DNA of 64,000 nucleotides from Glycocaulis profundi (GTDB lineage Bacteria > Pseudomonadota > Alphaproteobacteria > Caulobacterales > Maricaulaceae), in NCBI GenBank assembly GCA_007050995.1, contig VJOU01000013.1, positions 48,188 through 112,187 of the forward strand, in the 5' to 3' direction. Positions within the stretch are counted from its first letter, which is position 1, and every line of letters starts with the position of its first letter. Below are positions 44,681 through 54,188 of this stretch, piece by piece. The notes below the pieces were generated by a model, which saw only the letters and a program-made list of their open reading frames with translations, did not search any database and was not told the DNA's origin. The position numbers and the translations under genes were made by a program.

Positions 44681-46035
44681 TCGGCGGCCGCCAGCGCTGG
44701 CGCGGGCAGGGGGCGTTCGCCCCACGGCCCGCCGGTGATGTCGCCGTCCACGAAGTCCCACGGAATCTCTCCGCCCAGACGCAGCGCGGCGCGCAGGCCC
44801 GCGCGCAGGCCGTCCTCGTGGAAACCGTAACCCAGCCACGCCCCGGCGAACCAGGTGTTCCGGACCCCCTGGATCCGGTTGAACCCGCGCTGCACCGCCA
44901 GCCCTTCGGTGGAGAACTGGGGGTGGGTGTAGCTGTAGCGCCCGAAGACCAGAGCCGGATCGGGCTCGCGGGCAGGATTGAGCGTGACCAGCAGGGGGCA
45001 GGCCGGGTCGATGCCCTGCAGCCGGTTCATGTCATAGGTCACCGCCGCGGCGGTCTCGTCGGCGGTCCGGTGATAGCACCACGCCGCGCGCGCCTTCTCC
45101 CGCCGGGGCAGAAGCGACGTGTCCCGGTGGAGCACGGCCACGTTGTCAGAATAGGGGATGGCCGAGAGCAGGGCGGTCTCGTCAGCGTCCGCATCCTCCA
45201 GCAGCGCCAGCGCCTCGTCGGAATGGCACGCCAGGATCACCTCGTCATAGGCGATGGTCCGTCCGTCCCGGCCCGTGACCATGACGCCCTCGGGCGTTCG
45301 CCGCACCCGCGCCGCGCCCGTGGCGACGCTGACGCCCGCGGCTTCAAGATCGGCCGTCAGACGGCGGACATAGGTCCGGCTGCCACCTTTCACGGTCTGC
45401 CATTGTGGCCGCCTGGCGTTGATCAGGCGGTGGTTCTTGAAGAAGCGGATGAAGGCCTCGGCGGGATAGTCCGCCATGCCGTCCTCGGACGACGACCAGA
45501 TCGCCGCGCCCATGGGCAGCAGATAGTTCAGCCGGAAGCGTTCCCCATAGCCTTCCCGGCTCAGATAATCGCCCAGCGACAGCCCGTGCAGCGCCCCGGC
45601 GTCCAGATCGGCGGGGGCCGCCTTGTTGAAGCGCAGGATGTCGCTCAGCATGCCGATGAAGCTGGGGCGGAAGGCGTTGGAAAGCTGCGCGAACAGGCCT
45701 GACAGACCGTTCGAGCACCATTCCAGCTCGCCATCGAGGCTGAAACCGAAGCTCATGTCGGTTCGGAAGCTCTCGATGCCCAGATGGTCGAACAGGCCCG
45801 TCAGGTTGGGATAGTTGAGCGCGTTGAACACGATGAAGCCCGTGTCCACGTCGATGGCCCGGCCGTCATAGTCCACGGTCACGGTGTTCGCATGCCCGCC
45901 CAGCCGGTCCTGTTCCTCGTACAGCGTCACGTCGTGGACGTTGCGCAGCGCCCAGGCGGCGCCCAGCCCGGACACCCCCGCGCCGATGACGGCGATGCGC
46001 GAGCGACCGGTCAGGATGGGCTCGATGGGGGTCAT
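44677..46035 (-). CDS. COG2907 FAD-dependent amine oxidase-like flavoprotein
   Basis: NAD/FAD-binding protein of 452 residues. The Rossmann dinucleotide motif IAVIGAGVSGLGAAWAL is at residues about 14-30, with the acidic LYEEQDRLGGHANT following. VDTGFIVFNALNYPNL and a C-terminal TWFAGAWLGYGFHEDGLRAG complete the flavin site. The family resembles desaturases and amine oxidases. In the Rhodobacter singlet-oxygen regulon a flavoprotein of this kind is associated with unsaturated or furan fatty-acid formation, so an acyl-chain desaturase role is plausible. ATGA overlaps join it to both neighbours. Confidence 0.9.
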   Translation of the reverse strand: MTPIEPILTGRSRIAVIGAGVSGLGAAWALRNVHDVTLYEEQDRLGGHANTVTVDYDGRAIDVDTGFIVFNALNYPNLTGLFDHLGIESFRTDMSFGFSLDGELEWCSNGLSGLFAQLSNAFRPSFIGMLSDILRFNKAAPADLDAGALHGLSLGDYLSREGYGERFRLNYLLPMGAAIWSSSEDGMADYPAEAFIRFFKNHRLINARRPQWQTVKGGSRTYVRRLTADLEAAGVSVATGAARVRRTPEGVMVTGRDGRTIAYDEVILACHSDEALALLEDADADETALLSAIPYSDNVAVLHRDTSLLPRREKARAAWCYHRTADETAAAVTYDMNRLQGIDPACPLLVTLNPAREPDPALVFGRYSYTHPQFSTEGLAVQRGFNRIQGVRNTWFAGAWLGYGFHEDGLRAGLRAALRLGGEIPWDFVDGDITGGPWGERPLPAPALAAAE

Positions 46036-47483
46036 GCGGCGTCCTTGATCTTGTTGAAGGCGGCCAGGGCGATGTCGCGGGCCTCGGCGTGATCGACGAT
46101 GGGCTCGGGGTAGGTCTCGCCCAGAGTTACCCCGGCGCGGCGCAGAACGGATGCGTCCGCAGTCCACGGGGCGTGGAGATGTCTGTCAGGCAGAGACTTG
46201 ATCTCCGGCACCCACTTTCTGACGTAAACGCCCTCAGGATCGAACTTTTCGCCTTGGGTGACGGGATTGAAAATTCGGAAATAGGGCGCGGCGTCCGCGC
46301 CGGATCCGGCGACCCACTGCCAGCTCGCCGCGTTGTTGGCGAGATCGGCGTCTACCAGCGTGTCCCAGAACCATGCCTCGCCGCGCCGCCAGTCGATGAG
46401 CAGGTCCTTGATCAGGAAGCTCGCCACGATCATCCGCACGCGATTGTGCATCCATCCGGTGGCCCACAGCTCGCGCATCCCGGCGTCCACGATGGGATAT
46501 CCGGTCATGCCGCGCTTCCAGGCGTTGAAGGCGTGGTTGTCGTCCTTCCACGGAAAGCGGTCGAACTTCTTCTGGAAGTTCTTCTCGGGGAACTCAGGAA
46601 AGTGGTGGAGCAGGTTGTAGGAGAACTCCCGCCAGCCCAGCTCCTTGATGAAGTGCTCGCGGCCCTTGCTGGCCGGAGCGCGCTCGATGGCCGCGGCGCG
46701 GACCTGCCGGGGGCTGATTTCGCCGAAATGAAGGTGGGGGGAGAGCCGGGAGGTCGACCGCTCGCCGGGAAAGTCCCGACGATCCTTGTAACCCGCCACG
46801 TCGCCGCGCAGGAACTCGGCCAGGGCGGCTTTCGCGCCGGTCTCGCCGGGCGTCCATTCGCCTTCGAAGCCTTTCGCCCAGTTCGGCTTCATCGGCAGCA
46901 GGCCCCAGTCGTCCAGATTTTCGCCCTCAGGGGCATCGCTGAAGCCGTCCAGCGCGCGGACCTGCGGGGCGGGGTCTTCGGTGAAGCCTGAGGCGTCCAG
47001 CGCCTTGAAATAGGGCGAATAGACCTTGTAGGGCTCGCCCGACTTGTTCAGCACCCGCCACGGCTCTTCGAGCAGCGAGCCGTTGAACGAGCGCGCCTCC
47101 ACGCCCCGATCCTTCAGCGCGTCCTTGACCGCCGTGTCGCGCTCTTTCGCCCACGGCTCATAGCGCCGGTTCCAGTAAACCCCGTAAGCGCCGGTCTTCT
47201 TTGCCAGTTCAGGGATCAGCGTCTTGGCGCGGCCCTTGAGCAGGACCAGCGGCGCGCCCGCGGCCTTCAGGCTTTCGGACAGGCTTTGAAGCGAATGATG
47301 CAGCCACCACAGCGAGGCCGCGCCCATCTTCCAGTCGCCCGCCTCCTCCTGATCGAGCACGAAGACCGGGATGACGGGCCGCCCCGTGTCGCGCGCCGCC
47401 AGCAGGGCCGGGTTGTCGGTCAGCCTCAGATCGAGGCGGAACCACATGATGGCGGGGGCGGCGGGATCGGACGTATCGGGCAA
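46032..47483 (-). CDS. phrA: Deoxyribodipyrimidine photolyase (class I CPD type)
   Basis: Blue-light DNA photolyase of about 483 residues that reverses cyclobutane pyrimidine dimers. [20 protein letters not shown] marks the antenna domain; [36 protein letters not shown] and [20 protein letters not shown] form the FAD-binding signature. The first possible start after an in-frame stop is TTG at 47483; the ATG at 47447 would cut into the conserved N-terminal strand, so I prefer TTG. First gene of the minus-strand operon, 46 bases behind a sigma-E-like promoter. Confidence 0.93.
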   Translation of the reverse strand: MPDTSDPAAPAIMWFRLDLRLTDNPALLAARDTGRPVIPVFVLDQEEAGDWKMGAASLWWLHHSLQSLSESLKAAGAPLVLLKGRAKTLIPELAKKTGAYGVYWNRRYEPWAKERDTAVKDALKDRGVEARSFNGSLLEEPWRVLNKSGEPYKVYSPYFKALDASGFTEDPAPQVRALDGFSDAPEGENLDDWGLLPMKPNWAKGFEGEWTPGETGAKAALAEFLRGDVAGYKDRRDFPGERSTSRLSPHLHFGEISPRQVRAAAIERAPASKGREHFIKELGWREFSYNLLHHFPEFPEKNFQKKFDRFPWKDDNHAFNAWKRGMTGYPIVDAGMRELWATGWMHNRVRMIVASFLIKDLLIDWRRGEAWFWDTLVDADLANNAASWQWVAGSGADAAPYFRIFNPVTQGEKFDPEGVYVRKWVPEIKSLPDRHLHAPWTADASVLRRAGVTLGETYPEPIVDHAEARDIALAAFNKIKDAA

Positions 47484-47528
47484 TGGCGGCTCGCTTCAAT
47501 GGATTGATGACGGCAATGGGTTTTGGGA

Positions 47529-47558
47529 TTACTACGCGGGTCGCCATATGCCGGATCA
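47529..47558 (-). promoter_or_regulatory. Candidate ECF11 sigma-E promoter of the photolyase-cfa operon
   Basis: On the minus strand TGATCC (47558-47553), an 18-base spacer and TAGTAA (47534-47529) precede the photolyase start by about 45 bases. This is the same element as at 38784-38813, with identical -35 and spacing. It would drive photolyase, COG2907, DUF1365 and cfa in response to the same signal. Confidence 0.78.
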
Positions 47559-47616
47559 GCCGCGCGCGACAATCTCGCTGCGCTTCGTCCGCCGCCGCTT
47601 CGAGCGAGGTCTCTTC

Positions 47617-48480
47617 ATGACTGCCGTGAACGCCACCATCTCCATCGCCCGGCCGGGCGGCGCGCCCTTCGAGGTCGCCAATGACAGGCCGCTGACCTTC
47701 ATCGCCGGGCCGTGCCAGCTCGAAAGCCGCCAGCACGGGCTGGAGGTCTCCGCGATGCTCAAGGAGATCGGCGAGCGGCTGGGCTGCCAGATCATCTACA
47801 AGACGTCCTTCGACAAGGCGAACCGGACCAGCCTGAACGCCCAGCGCGGGCTGGGGCTGGAAGAATCCCTGCCGATCTTCGCGGAAATCCGCGAGACCAC
47901 GGGCCTGCCCGTGCTGACCGACATCCACACCGCCGAGCAGTGCGCCATCGCCGCGCAGGCCGTGGACGTGCTGCAGATCCCCGCCTTCCTGTGCCGCCAG
48001 ACCGACCTTCTCATCGCCGCCGCCGAAACCGGCCGCGCGATCAACGTGAAGAAAGGCCAGTTCCTGGCCCCCTGGGACATGAAGAACGTGGTCGCCAAGA
48101 TCGCGGGCGCGGGCAATCCTAACGTGATGGCCTGCGAGCGCGGGGTCAGCTTCGGCTACAACACGCTGGTCTCGGACATGCGCGCCCTGCCGATCATGGC
48201 CAAGATCGGCTGCCCGGTGGTGTTCGACGCCACCCACTCGGTCCAGCAGCCGGGCGGGCAGGGCGGCTCCTCGGGCGGCCAGCGCGAATTCGTGCCCCAT
48301 CTGGCCCGCGCGGCGGTGTCGCTGGGCGTGGCGGCGGTGTTCATGGAAACCCATCCCGATCCGGACAACGCGCCGTCGGACGGGCCGAACATGATCCCGT
48401 TGGACCGGTTCGAGGCCATCGCGGGCGACATTCTCGCCTTCGACCGCCTCGCCAAGGCCAACCCCATCGCCCAGCTCTGA
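47617..48480 (+). CDS. kdsA: 3-deoxy-8-phosphooctulonate (KDO-8-P) synthase
   Basis: Condenses arabinose-5-phosphate with phosphoenolpyruvate to KDO-8-phosphate for the lipopolysaccharide inner core. The 287-residue protein shows [10 protein letters not shown] near residue 29, [41 protein letters not shown] and [12 protein letters not shown]. These fit the KdsA family and separate it from DAHP synthases. The ATG at 47617 follows GAGGT. It is 13 bases from hldE, making a small lipopolysaccharide operon divergent from the photolyase genes. Confidence 0.97.
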   Translation: MTAVNATISIARPGGAPFEVANDRPLTFIAGPCQLESRQHGLEVSAMLKEIGERLGCQIIYKTSFDKANRTSLNAQRGLGLEESLPIFAEIRETTGLPVLTDIHTAEQCAIAAQAVDVLQIPAFLCRQTDLLIAAAETGRAINVKKGQFLAPWDMKNVVAKIAGAGNPNVMACERGVSFGYNTLVSDMRALPIMAKIGCPVVFDATHSVQQPGGQGGSSGGQREFVPHLARAAVSLGVAAVFMETHPDPDNAPSDGPNMIPLDRFEAIAGDILAFDRLAKANPIAQL

Positions 48481-48493
48481 CGGAGGGCCGCTC

Positions 48494-49957
48494 ATGCAGC
48501 GCCACCAGGCCGCGGGCCTTCTGAACGCCATCGCCGGACGGCGCGCTCTGGTCGTGGGCGACCTGCTGTTCGACGTGTTCGTGTACGGACAGACCCGCCG
48601 CATCTCCCGCGAGGCCCCGGTGCCGATCCTGTCGGAGACCCGCCGCGACCACATGCTGGGCGGGGCGGGCAATCTGGCGCGCAACATCGAGAGCCTGGGC
48701 GGCGTGCCCGTGGTGCTCGGCGTCGTCGGCGATGACGCTGAAGGCGAGCAGGTGCAGGAACTTGTCGCTGAATGTTCAGGCGATGGTTCGGGCGTGATCG
48801 TCCAGGCCGGACGCTCCACGCCCACCAAGATCCGCTATGTGTCCAACAATCAGCAGATGTTCTGCGTGGACCGCGATCCCGAAATGGCGCTGTCTGAAGA
48901 CACCGCCCGCCTGCTCATCGCCCGCGTCGAGGCCGCGCTGGCGGGCTGCGACGTGGTCGTGCTGTCCGACTATGGTCGCGGCACGCTGACCCCCGAGGTC
49001 TGCCGGGCGGTGATCCGGGCGGCGGATCTGGCGGGCAAGCCGGTCTGCGTCGATCCGCGCGGCACGGACTATTCGCGCTATGACGGCGCTTACGTGATCA
49101 AGCCCAATGCGGGCGAGCTGGCCGAGGAATCGGGCCTGCCCACCGATGACGACGAGGCGGTGGAAGCCGCGCTCGAGGCGGTCAAGGACCGGCTGTCCTC
49201 CACCCACGCCCTTCTGGTCACCCGCGGCGCGCAGGGGATGAGCCTGCTGGAAGGCGCGGGGCGGCACGTGGTCCATCACCGCGGACGCGTGCGGTCGGTG
49301 TTCGACGTGTCGGGCGCCGGCGACACCGCGCTGGCCGCCCTGGCGCTGGCGGTCGCCGCGGACGTGGAGCTGCGCCAGGCGATGGCGCTGGCCGATCTGG
49401 CCGCGGGGACGGCCGTCGGCAAGGCGGGCACCGCCACCGTCAGTCCCGAAGAGGTGCTGATGGATGCCTTCGCGGGCTCGCGCATGCCCGACTGGCGCGT
49501 GATCACGCGCGACGAGGCGGCCGAGCTGGCGGCGAGCTGGCGGGCCGAAGGCCTGCGCGTGGGTTTCACCAACGGCTGTTTCGACATCCTGCACCCGGGC
49601 CATCTGTCGGTGCTGCGCCATGCCCGCTCGGTCTGCGACCGGCTGGTGGTGGGGCTCAACGACGACGCCTCGGTGACGCGGCTGAAGGGCGAGGGGCGGC
49701 CGATCAATCCCGCCCGCCACCGCGCGCTGATGCTCGCTGCGCTCGAAAGCGTGGACCGGGTGGTGCTGTTTGCTGAGGACACGCCCGAAGCGCTGATCCG
49801 CGCCATCGCGCCGGACGTGCTGGTCAAGGGCGCGGATTACGTCGCCGACGACCTGCCGGGCGCGGCCTTCGTGAAGGAACGGGGCGGGGAGGTGATCCTG
49901 GCTCCGCTCGAGCCGGGCCTGTCGACCACCTCCATCGTGGAGCGCCTGAAGGGCTGA
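48494..49957 (+). CDS. hldE: Bifunctional heptose-7-P kinase / heptose-1-P adenylyltransferase
   Basis: Makes ADP-heptose for the lipopolysaccharide core in two steps. The N-terminal ribokinase-like domain has GGAGNLARNIESLGG (about residue 55) and DVSGAGDTALAALALA (about residue 273). The C-terminal nucleotidyltransferase domain has GFTNGCFDILHPGHLSVL with the HxGH motif (about residue 367). The 487-residue length fits the fused E. coli-type enzyme. GGAGGG precedes the ATG. It follows kdsA in the same operon; gmhA and gmhB are not in the window. Confidence 0.97.
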   Translation: MQRHQAAGLLNAIAGRRALVVGDLLFDVFVYGQTRRISREAPVPILSETRRDHMLGGAGNLARNIESLGGVPVVLGVVGDDAEGEQVQELVAECSGDGSGVIVQAGRSTPTKIRYVSNNQQMFCVDRDPEMALSEDTARLLIARVEAALAGCDVVVLSDYGRGTLTPEVCRAVIRAADLAGKPVCVDPRGTDYSRYDGAYVIKPNAGELAEESGLPTDDDEAVEAALEAVKDRLSSTHALLVTRGAQGMSLLEGAGRHVVHHRGRVRSVFDVSGAGDTALAALALAVAADVELRQAMALADLAAGTAVGKAGTATVSPEEVLMDAFAGSRMPDWRVITRDEAAELAASWRAEGLRVGFTNGCFDILHPGHLSVLRHARSVCDRLVVGLNDDASVTRLKGEGRPINPARHRALMLAALESVDRVVLFAEDTPEALIRAIAPDVLVKGADYVADDLPGAAFVKERGGEVILAPLEPGLSTTSIVERLKG

Positions 49958-49959
49958 CC

Positions 49960-51168
49960 CTATTGCGGGTCGATCGGGATGACCCGGTCGATCTCGATGG
50001 GTTCGGCTTCGGGCAGTTCGGGCGCATAGGTGCGCTCGTGTTCCAGCGCCTCGGCCAGCAGCGCCGCGCGCCGCCCGGCGTCCATCTCCATGTCCGCGTA
50101 GAACAGGTTGAAGGGCGGCTCGCGCCGGTCCTCGCCCAGCCGGTCGGGACGGCGCAGGGTCTGCGAGCGGGGCCGCTCGATCATCAGCACGCCGTTCTCG
50201 CACTGCGCGCCGGTCTGGCCCGACAGCGGCGAGGGCGTCTCGCCGGGATCGAAGCCCTCCGCCGCCGCGCCGCCGCGATGCAGGCGCGCCGGGGCGTAAT
50301 CGTCCGTCCGCGCCCATGAGAGCGGGTTCACGCACAGGTTCGACCGCCCCTCCATGGGCGCGAGCTCGCCGTCCGCGGTCCAGGTCATGGCGCGCTCCAT
50401 CAGCGCTTCCACGCGGGCGGTCTCGGCGGGCGTGGCCGCGGCCCAGGCGATCACGCAGCGAATGTCCTCGGGAGATTCGCAGGGGGGCAGGTCGGCCAGC
50501 GGCCCGGCGAACAGGTCCAGCGGAACCGGCGCGTCGATGATGTAGGCTGCCGCCAGCCGCTCGCGGATCGTGGGCGCGGGCGCGACCCGGCCCATCAGCG
50601 CGCCCAGCGCGTGCATCCCGCCCTGCTGGCCCACGCCCACCACGATGAAGGGCCGGTCTGGGCCGGCCTCCTGCAGGAAGCGGTCGAAGGCCCGGCGCAC
50701 GTCCTGATAGGCGGTCAGGCGCGCCTGCACGGAGTCCTCGCGGTTGTTCATGAAGGTGTAGAGCGAGGCCTGGCGGTAGCGCGGCGCCCAGATATCCCCC
50801 GCCGAGTCGAACGGTCCCGCCCAGTTGGGCAGGGACAGCCGGGCGACGACCTCGGCCTCCTGAGGCCGGTCGTGGGGCGCGTTCCAGTGCTCGCCGCCCT
50901 CATAGGTGGTCGGATGGACCACGAACACCGCCGGGCGTCCGTCCTCCATCTCCGCCTCAGGTCGCATGGCCCAGGCGTCGGCGCTCGCATAGTCGGGGGC
51001 GGGGGGCGGCTCGTAGGTCTGATAGGGGACGCGCGGGTCCAGCATGGTCTGGAAGATCTGGTCGCGCATGATCCAGGCCGCCAGCGCGACGAGAATCAGG
51101 AACACCGCGACCCCCGCCAGAAGCAGGCGCACGGTCCATCGTCTGATCGTTCCGGCGTTCGCGCTCAT
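49960..51168 (-). CDS. DUF3089 alpha/beta-hydrolase-fold protein lacking the nucleophile serine
   Basis: Protein of 402 residues with one N-terminal membrane helix (about residues 13-33), the rest probably periplasmic. DUF3089 blocks are VFVVHPTTYEGGEHWNAP, SLYTFMNN, YQDVRRAFDRFL and SPEDIRCVIAWAA. At the nucleophile elbow, where relatives have GHSQG, this protein reads GVGQQGG (residues 178-184), with no serine. It may therefore be a non-enzymatic relative. The ATG at 51168 is chosen. It is convergent with hldE, with a two-base gap. Confidence 0.83.
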   Translation of the reverse strand: MSANAGTIRRWTVRLLLAGVAVFLILVALAAWIMRDQIFQTMLDPRVPYQTYEPPPAPDYASADAWAMRPEAEMEDGRPAVFVVHPTTYEGGEHWNAPHDRPQEAEVVARLSLPNWAGPFDSAGDIWAPRYRQASLYTFMNNREDSVQARLTAYQDVRRAFDRFLQEAGPDRPFIVVGVGQQGGMHALGALMGRVAPAPTIRERLAAAYIIDAPVPLDLFAGPLADLPPCESPEDIRCVIAWAAATPAETARVEALMERAMTWTADGELAPMEGRSNLCVNPLSWARTDDYAPARLHRGGAAAEGFDPGETPSPLSGQTGAQCENGVLMIERPRSQTLRRPDRLGEDRREPPFNLFYADMEMDAGRRAALLAEALEHERTYAPELPEAEPIEIDRVIPIDPQ

Positions 51169-51323
51169 GGCTCCACCGATACGCCGGGGCCGGGCGCGGT
51201 GGCAAGCTCTGGCCGCGCCCCGCGAAGCGGGCCATGATCGCGCCATCCGGCTGATAGTCGGGATATTCCCGGCGCGCGCCGCGTTGTTCCGGGCAGGGGC
51301 TGAGATCTGAAAAGGGGCTATTC

Positions 51324-52025
51324 GTGCTGCGCTGGCTTCGCAACAGCTTTCTTTACGGGGTGGTCGTCGCCGCCCCCACCGCGATCACGATCTGGCTGGT
51401 CTGGACGTTCGTGACCTTCGTGGACTCCATCATCCGGCCCCTGATCCCCACGCGCTACAATCCCGAGACCTATCTGCCCTTCGCCATTCCCGGCATCGGC
51501 CTGATCATCGCCATCGCGCTGCTCACGGTGCTGGGCGCGCTGGCGGCGAACTTCTTCGGGCGCACCCTGATCGGGGTGGGCGAGCGGATCATGAACACGC
51601 TTCCGCTGGTGCGGAACGTCTATGGCGCGCTCAAACAGCTCGTGGAGACGGCGCTGGCGGGCTCGAACACGGCCTTCAAGGAGGTCGTCATGGTCGAGTA
51701 CCCCACCGAAGGCACCTGGGCGGTCGCCTTCGTGGCCTCCCACGCCAAGGGCGCGATCCGGGCCAACGCGGCGAAAGAAGAGGGCGAGGAGGTTCTGGGC
51801 GTGTTCGTGCCGACCACCCCGAACCCCACCTCGGGTTTCCTGCTGTTCGTGCCGCGGTCCAAGACCATCAAGCTGGACATCTCCATCGAGGAGGCCGCCA
51901 AGCTGATCATTTCCTTCGGACTGGTCAGCCCCGAGCGCCTGCCCGAAGGCTCGATCCCCTCCGACCCGATGGTGGACGATCCCAAGAAGACCGGCGCCGC
52001 GGGTGGTCCGGAAGGGGAGCGGTGA
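51324..52025 (+). CDS. DUF502 membrane protein
   Basis: Inner membrane protein of 233 residues of the DUF502 (PF04367) family. Two hydrophobic helices (about residues 10-30 and 50-72) flank a loop, followed by the conserved block GVGERIMNTLPLVRNVYGALKQLVE and a beta-rich cytosolic part (VVMVEYPTEGTWAVAFV, VFVPTTPNPTSGFLLFVP). It starts with GTG after AAAGGGG. The neighbourhood with recG is common in alphaproteobacteria, but the function is unknown. It is convergent with recG, with a three-base gap. Confidence 0.9.
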   Translation: MLRWLRNSFLYGVVVAAPTAITIWLVWTFVTFVDSIIRPLIPTRYNPETYLPFAIPGIGLIIAIALLTVLGALAANFFGRTLIGVGERIMNTLPLVRNVYGALKQLVETALAGSNTAFKEVVMVEYPTEGTWAVAFVASHAKGAIRANAAKEEGEEVLGVFVPTTPNPTSGFLLFVPRSKTIKLDISIEEAAKLIISFGLVSPERLPEGSIPSDPMVDDPKKTGAAGGPEGER

Positions 52026-52028
52026 CCC

Positions 52029-54116
52029 TCACCCCGTGCGCAGCCACCTGACGCCTTCGTCGCGCTCGAACAGGTAGAGTAGGGTCCGCAGGGCCTCGCC
52101 GCGCTCGCCGGTGAACGGATCGCCCGAGGCGGTGGCCAGCTTCGCCGCGTCGCTGGCCAGCGGCAGCAGGTCGGCGTGCACGGCCAGATCGGCGAAGCGG
52201 TAGTCGGGCAGGCCCGACTGGCGCAGGCCCAGCGGGTCGCCCGAGCCGCGCAGGGTCCAGTCCTCCTCGGCGATGACGAAGCCGTCGTCCGTGTCGCGCA
52301 TGACCTCCAGCCGCTTCGTCGCCGTCTCGCCCAGCCGGCCGTGATAGACCAGCAGGCACGATGAGGGCTTGTCGCCCCGGCCCACGCGCCCCCGCAGCTG
52401 GTGCAGCTGGGCGAGGCCGAAGCGCTCGGCGTGCTCGATCACCATGATGGTGGCATCGGGTGCGTCCACGCCCACCTCGATCACGGTGGTCGCCACCAGA
52501 ATGTCGATCTCGCCCGCCCGGAAGGCGTTCGCGACCCGCTCCTTCTCTTTGCCCGGCATCCGCCCGTGCAGCAGGCCCACGCGCACGCCCAGAGCCGACG
52601 ACAGGAGGTGATAGCGCTCCTCGGCGGCGGCGAGGTCGGAAGTGTCGCTTTCCTCCACAAGCGGACAGACCCAGTAGGCCCGCTCGCCCTTGGCCACCGC
52701 CCGGCCCAGCCCGGCGATCACGTCGTCCAGCCGTTCGGCGGGGATGACGCGGGTGGTGGGCGGGATGCGCCCGGCGGGCTTTTCGTCCAGCCGGGAGACG
52801 TCCAGATCGCCATAGACCGCCAGCGTCAGCGTGCGCGGAATGGGCGTGGCGCTCATGACGAGGGTATCGGGCGCGCGGCCCTTGTCGGTCAGCTTGCGCC
52901 GGTCGGAGACCCCGAAGCGGTGCTGCTCGTCGATCACGACCAGCCCCAGATCATGAAATTCCACCCCCTCCTGGAACAGGGCGTGGGTGCCGCACACCAC
53001 CTGCGCCTCGCCGCTGGCGATCTGCTCGGTCAGGGCGGCGCGCGCCCGGCCCTTGTCCCGGCCCGTCAGAGCCACGACGCGAATGCCCGCCGCCTCCAGC
53101 AGCGGGCCGATCACCGCCGCGTGCTGGCGGGCGAGGATTTCGGTCGGCGCCATGATCGCCGCCTGCGCGCCTGATTCCACCGCTCGGGCGGCGGCCAGCG
53201 CGGCCACGAAGGTCTTGCCCGAGCCCACGTCCCCGTGCAGCAGGCGCATCATGCGCGCAGGCTCGGCCAGATCCGCGCTCACCGCCTCGAAGGCGCGCAT
53301 CTGCGCGCCGGTGGGGGTGAAGGGGGCGTTGTCGATCACCGCCTTCACACTGCTGCCGTCGCCCGTGATCACCCGGCCCGTCCGCCCCCGGCGCGAGGAC
53401 CGGGCGAGTTTCAGGGCGAGCTGGTGGGCGAACAGCTCGTCGAAGGCCAGCCGCCGCCGGGCGGGGGATTTCGAGCCGTCCAGCTCCGCCATGGAAGAGG
53501 GCGCGTGCAGCGCGCGCATCGCGTCCGCCCAGCCGGGCCAGTTCTCATTCGCGCCGATCCCGCCCGCGATCCATTCGGGCAGGGCGGGCAGACGGGGCAG
53601 GGCGGCCTTGACCGCCTTGCGCACCACGTTCGCCGACAGCCCCGCGGTCAGCGGATAGACCGGTTGCAGCAGGTCGGCCTCTTTGATCTCGCCGGGCGCG
53701 GCGATCAGGTCGGGATGGACCATCTGGATTTCAGAGCCGAAGCGCTCCGCCCTGCCCGAGATCACCCGCGCCTGCCCCTCGGGCAGCACCTTGCGCAGGT
53801 AGTCCGCCTTGGCGTGAAAGAAGACCAGGGTCAGAAACCCCGTCTCGTCGCGCATCCGCACCTTGTAGGGCTGCTTGTAGCTGGCGGGCGGCTGGTGCTG
53901 GTCCACCACCGCCTCCAGGGTGACGATCCCGTCGGCCGCCGCGTCCGCGATGGCCACCCGCCGCGTGCGGTCGACCAGACCCGCGGGCGGGGTGAACAGC
54001 AGATCCTTGATCCGCCCCCCGCCGCACGCCTTCTCCATCAGCGCCGCCACCTTCGGCCCCACGCCGGGCAGCGCCGTCAGATCGGCGAACAGGGGAAAGA
54101 GGATGTCGGGGCGCAT
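52029..54116 (-). CDS. recG: ATP-dependent DNA helicase RecG
   Basis: Branch-migration helicase of 695 residues that regresses stalled forks and processes recombination intermediates. The N-terminal wedge domain begins with TALPGVGPKVAALMEKA. The motor has Walker A HGDVGSGKTF, the DEQH box in VVIDEQHRFG, SATPIPRTL, and the C-terminal QLRGRVGRGDKPS and NPLGLRQSG-like (GDPLGLRQSGLPDYR) segments. The length is typical. It is the last conserved gene before an AT-rich insertion-like stretch at its 5' side. Confidence 0.97.
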   Translation of the reverse strand: MRPDILFPLFADLTALPGVGPKVAALMEKACGGGRIKDLLFTPPAGLVDRTRRVAIADAAADGIVTLEAVVDQHQPPASYKQPYKVRMRDETGFLTLVFFHAKADYLRKVLPEGQARVISGRAERFGSEIQMVHPDLIAAPGEIKEADLLQPVYPLTAGLSANVVRKAVKAALPRLPALPEWIAGGIGANENWPGWADAMRALHAPSSMAELDGSKSPARRRLAFDELFAHQLALKLARSSRRGRTGRVITGDGSSVKAVIDNAPFTPTGAQMRAFEAVSADLAEPARMMRLLHGDVGSGKTFVAALAAARAVESGAQAAIMAPTEILARQHAAVIGPLLEAAGIRVVALTGRDKGRARAALTEQIASGEAQVVCGTHALFQEGVEFHDLGLVVIDEQHRFGVSDRRKLTDKGRAPDTLVMSATPIPRTLTLAVYGDLDVSRLDEKPAGRIPPTTRVIPAERLDDVIAGLGRAVAKGERAYWVCPLVEESDTSDLAAAEERYHLLSSALGVRVGLLHGRMPGKEKERVANAFRAGEIDILVATTVIEVGVDAPDATIMVIEHAERFGLAQLHQLRGRVGRGDKPSSCLLVYHGRLGETATKRLEVMRDTDDGFVIAEEDWTLRGSGDPLGLRQSGLPDYRFADLAVHADLLPLASDAAKLATASGDPFTGERGEALRTLLYLFERDEGVRWLRTG

Positions 54117-54188
54117 GGGGCCAGAATGGCGGGCGAGGGGGATTCGGGGAAGGGCGGGGGATGGTGTAAATATCCATCCGGCTCACTT

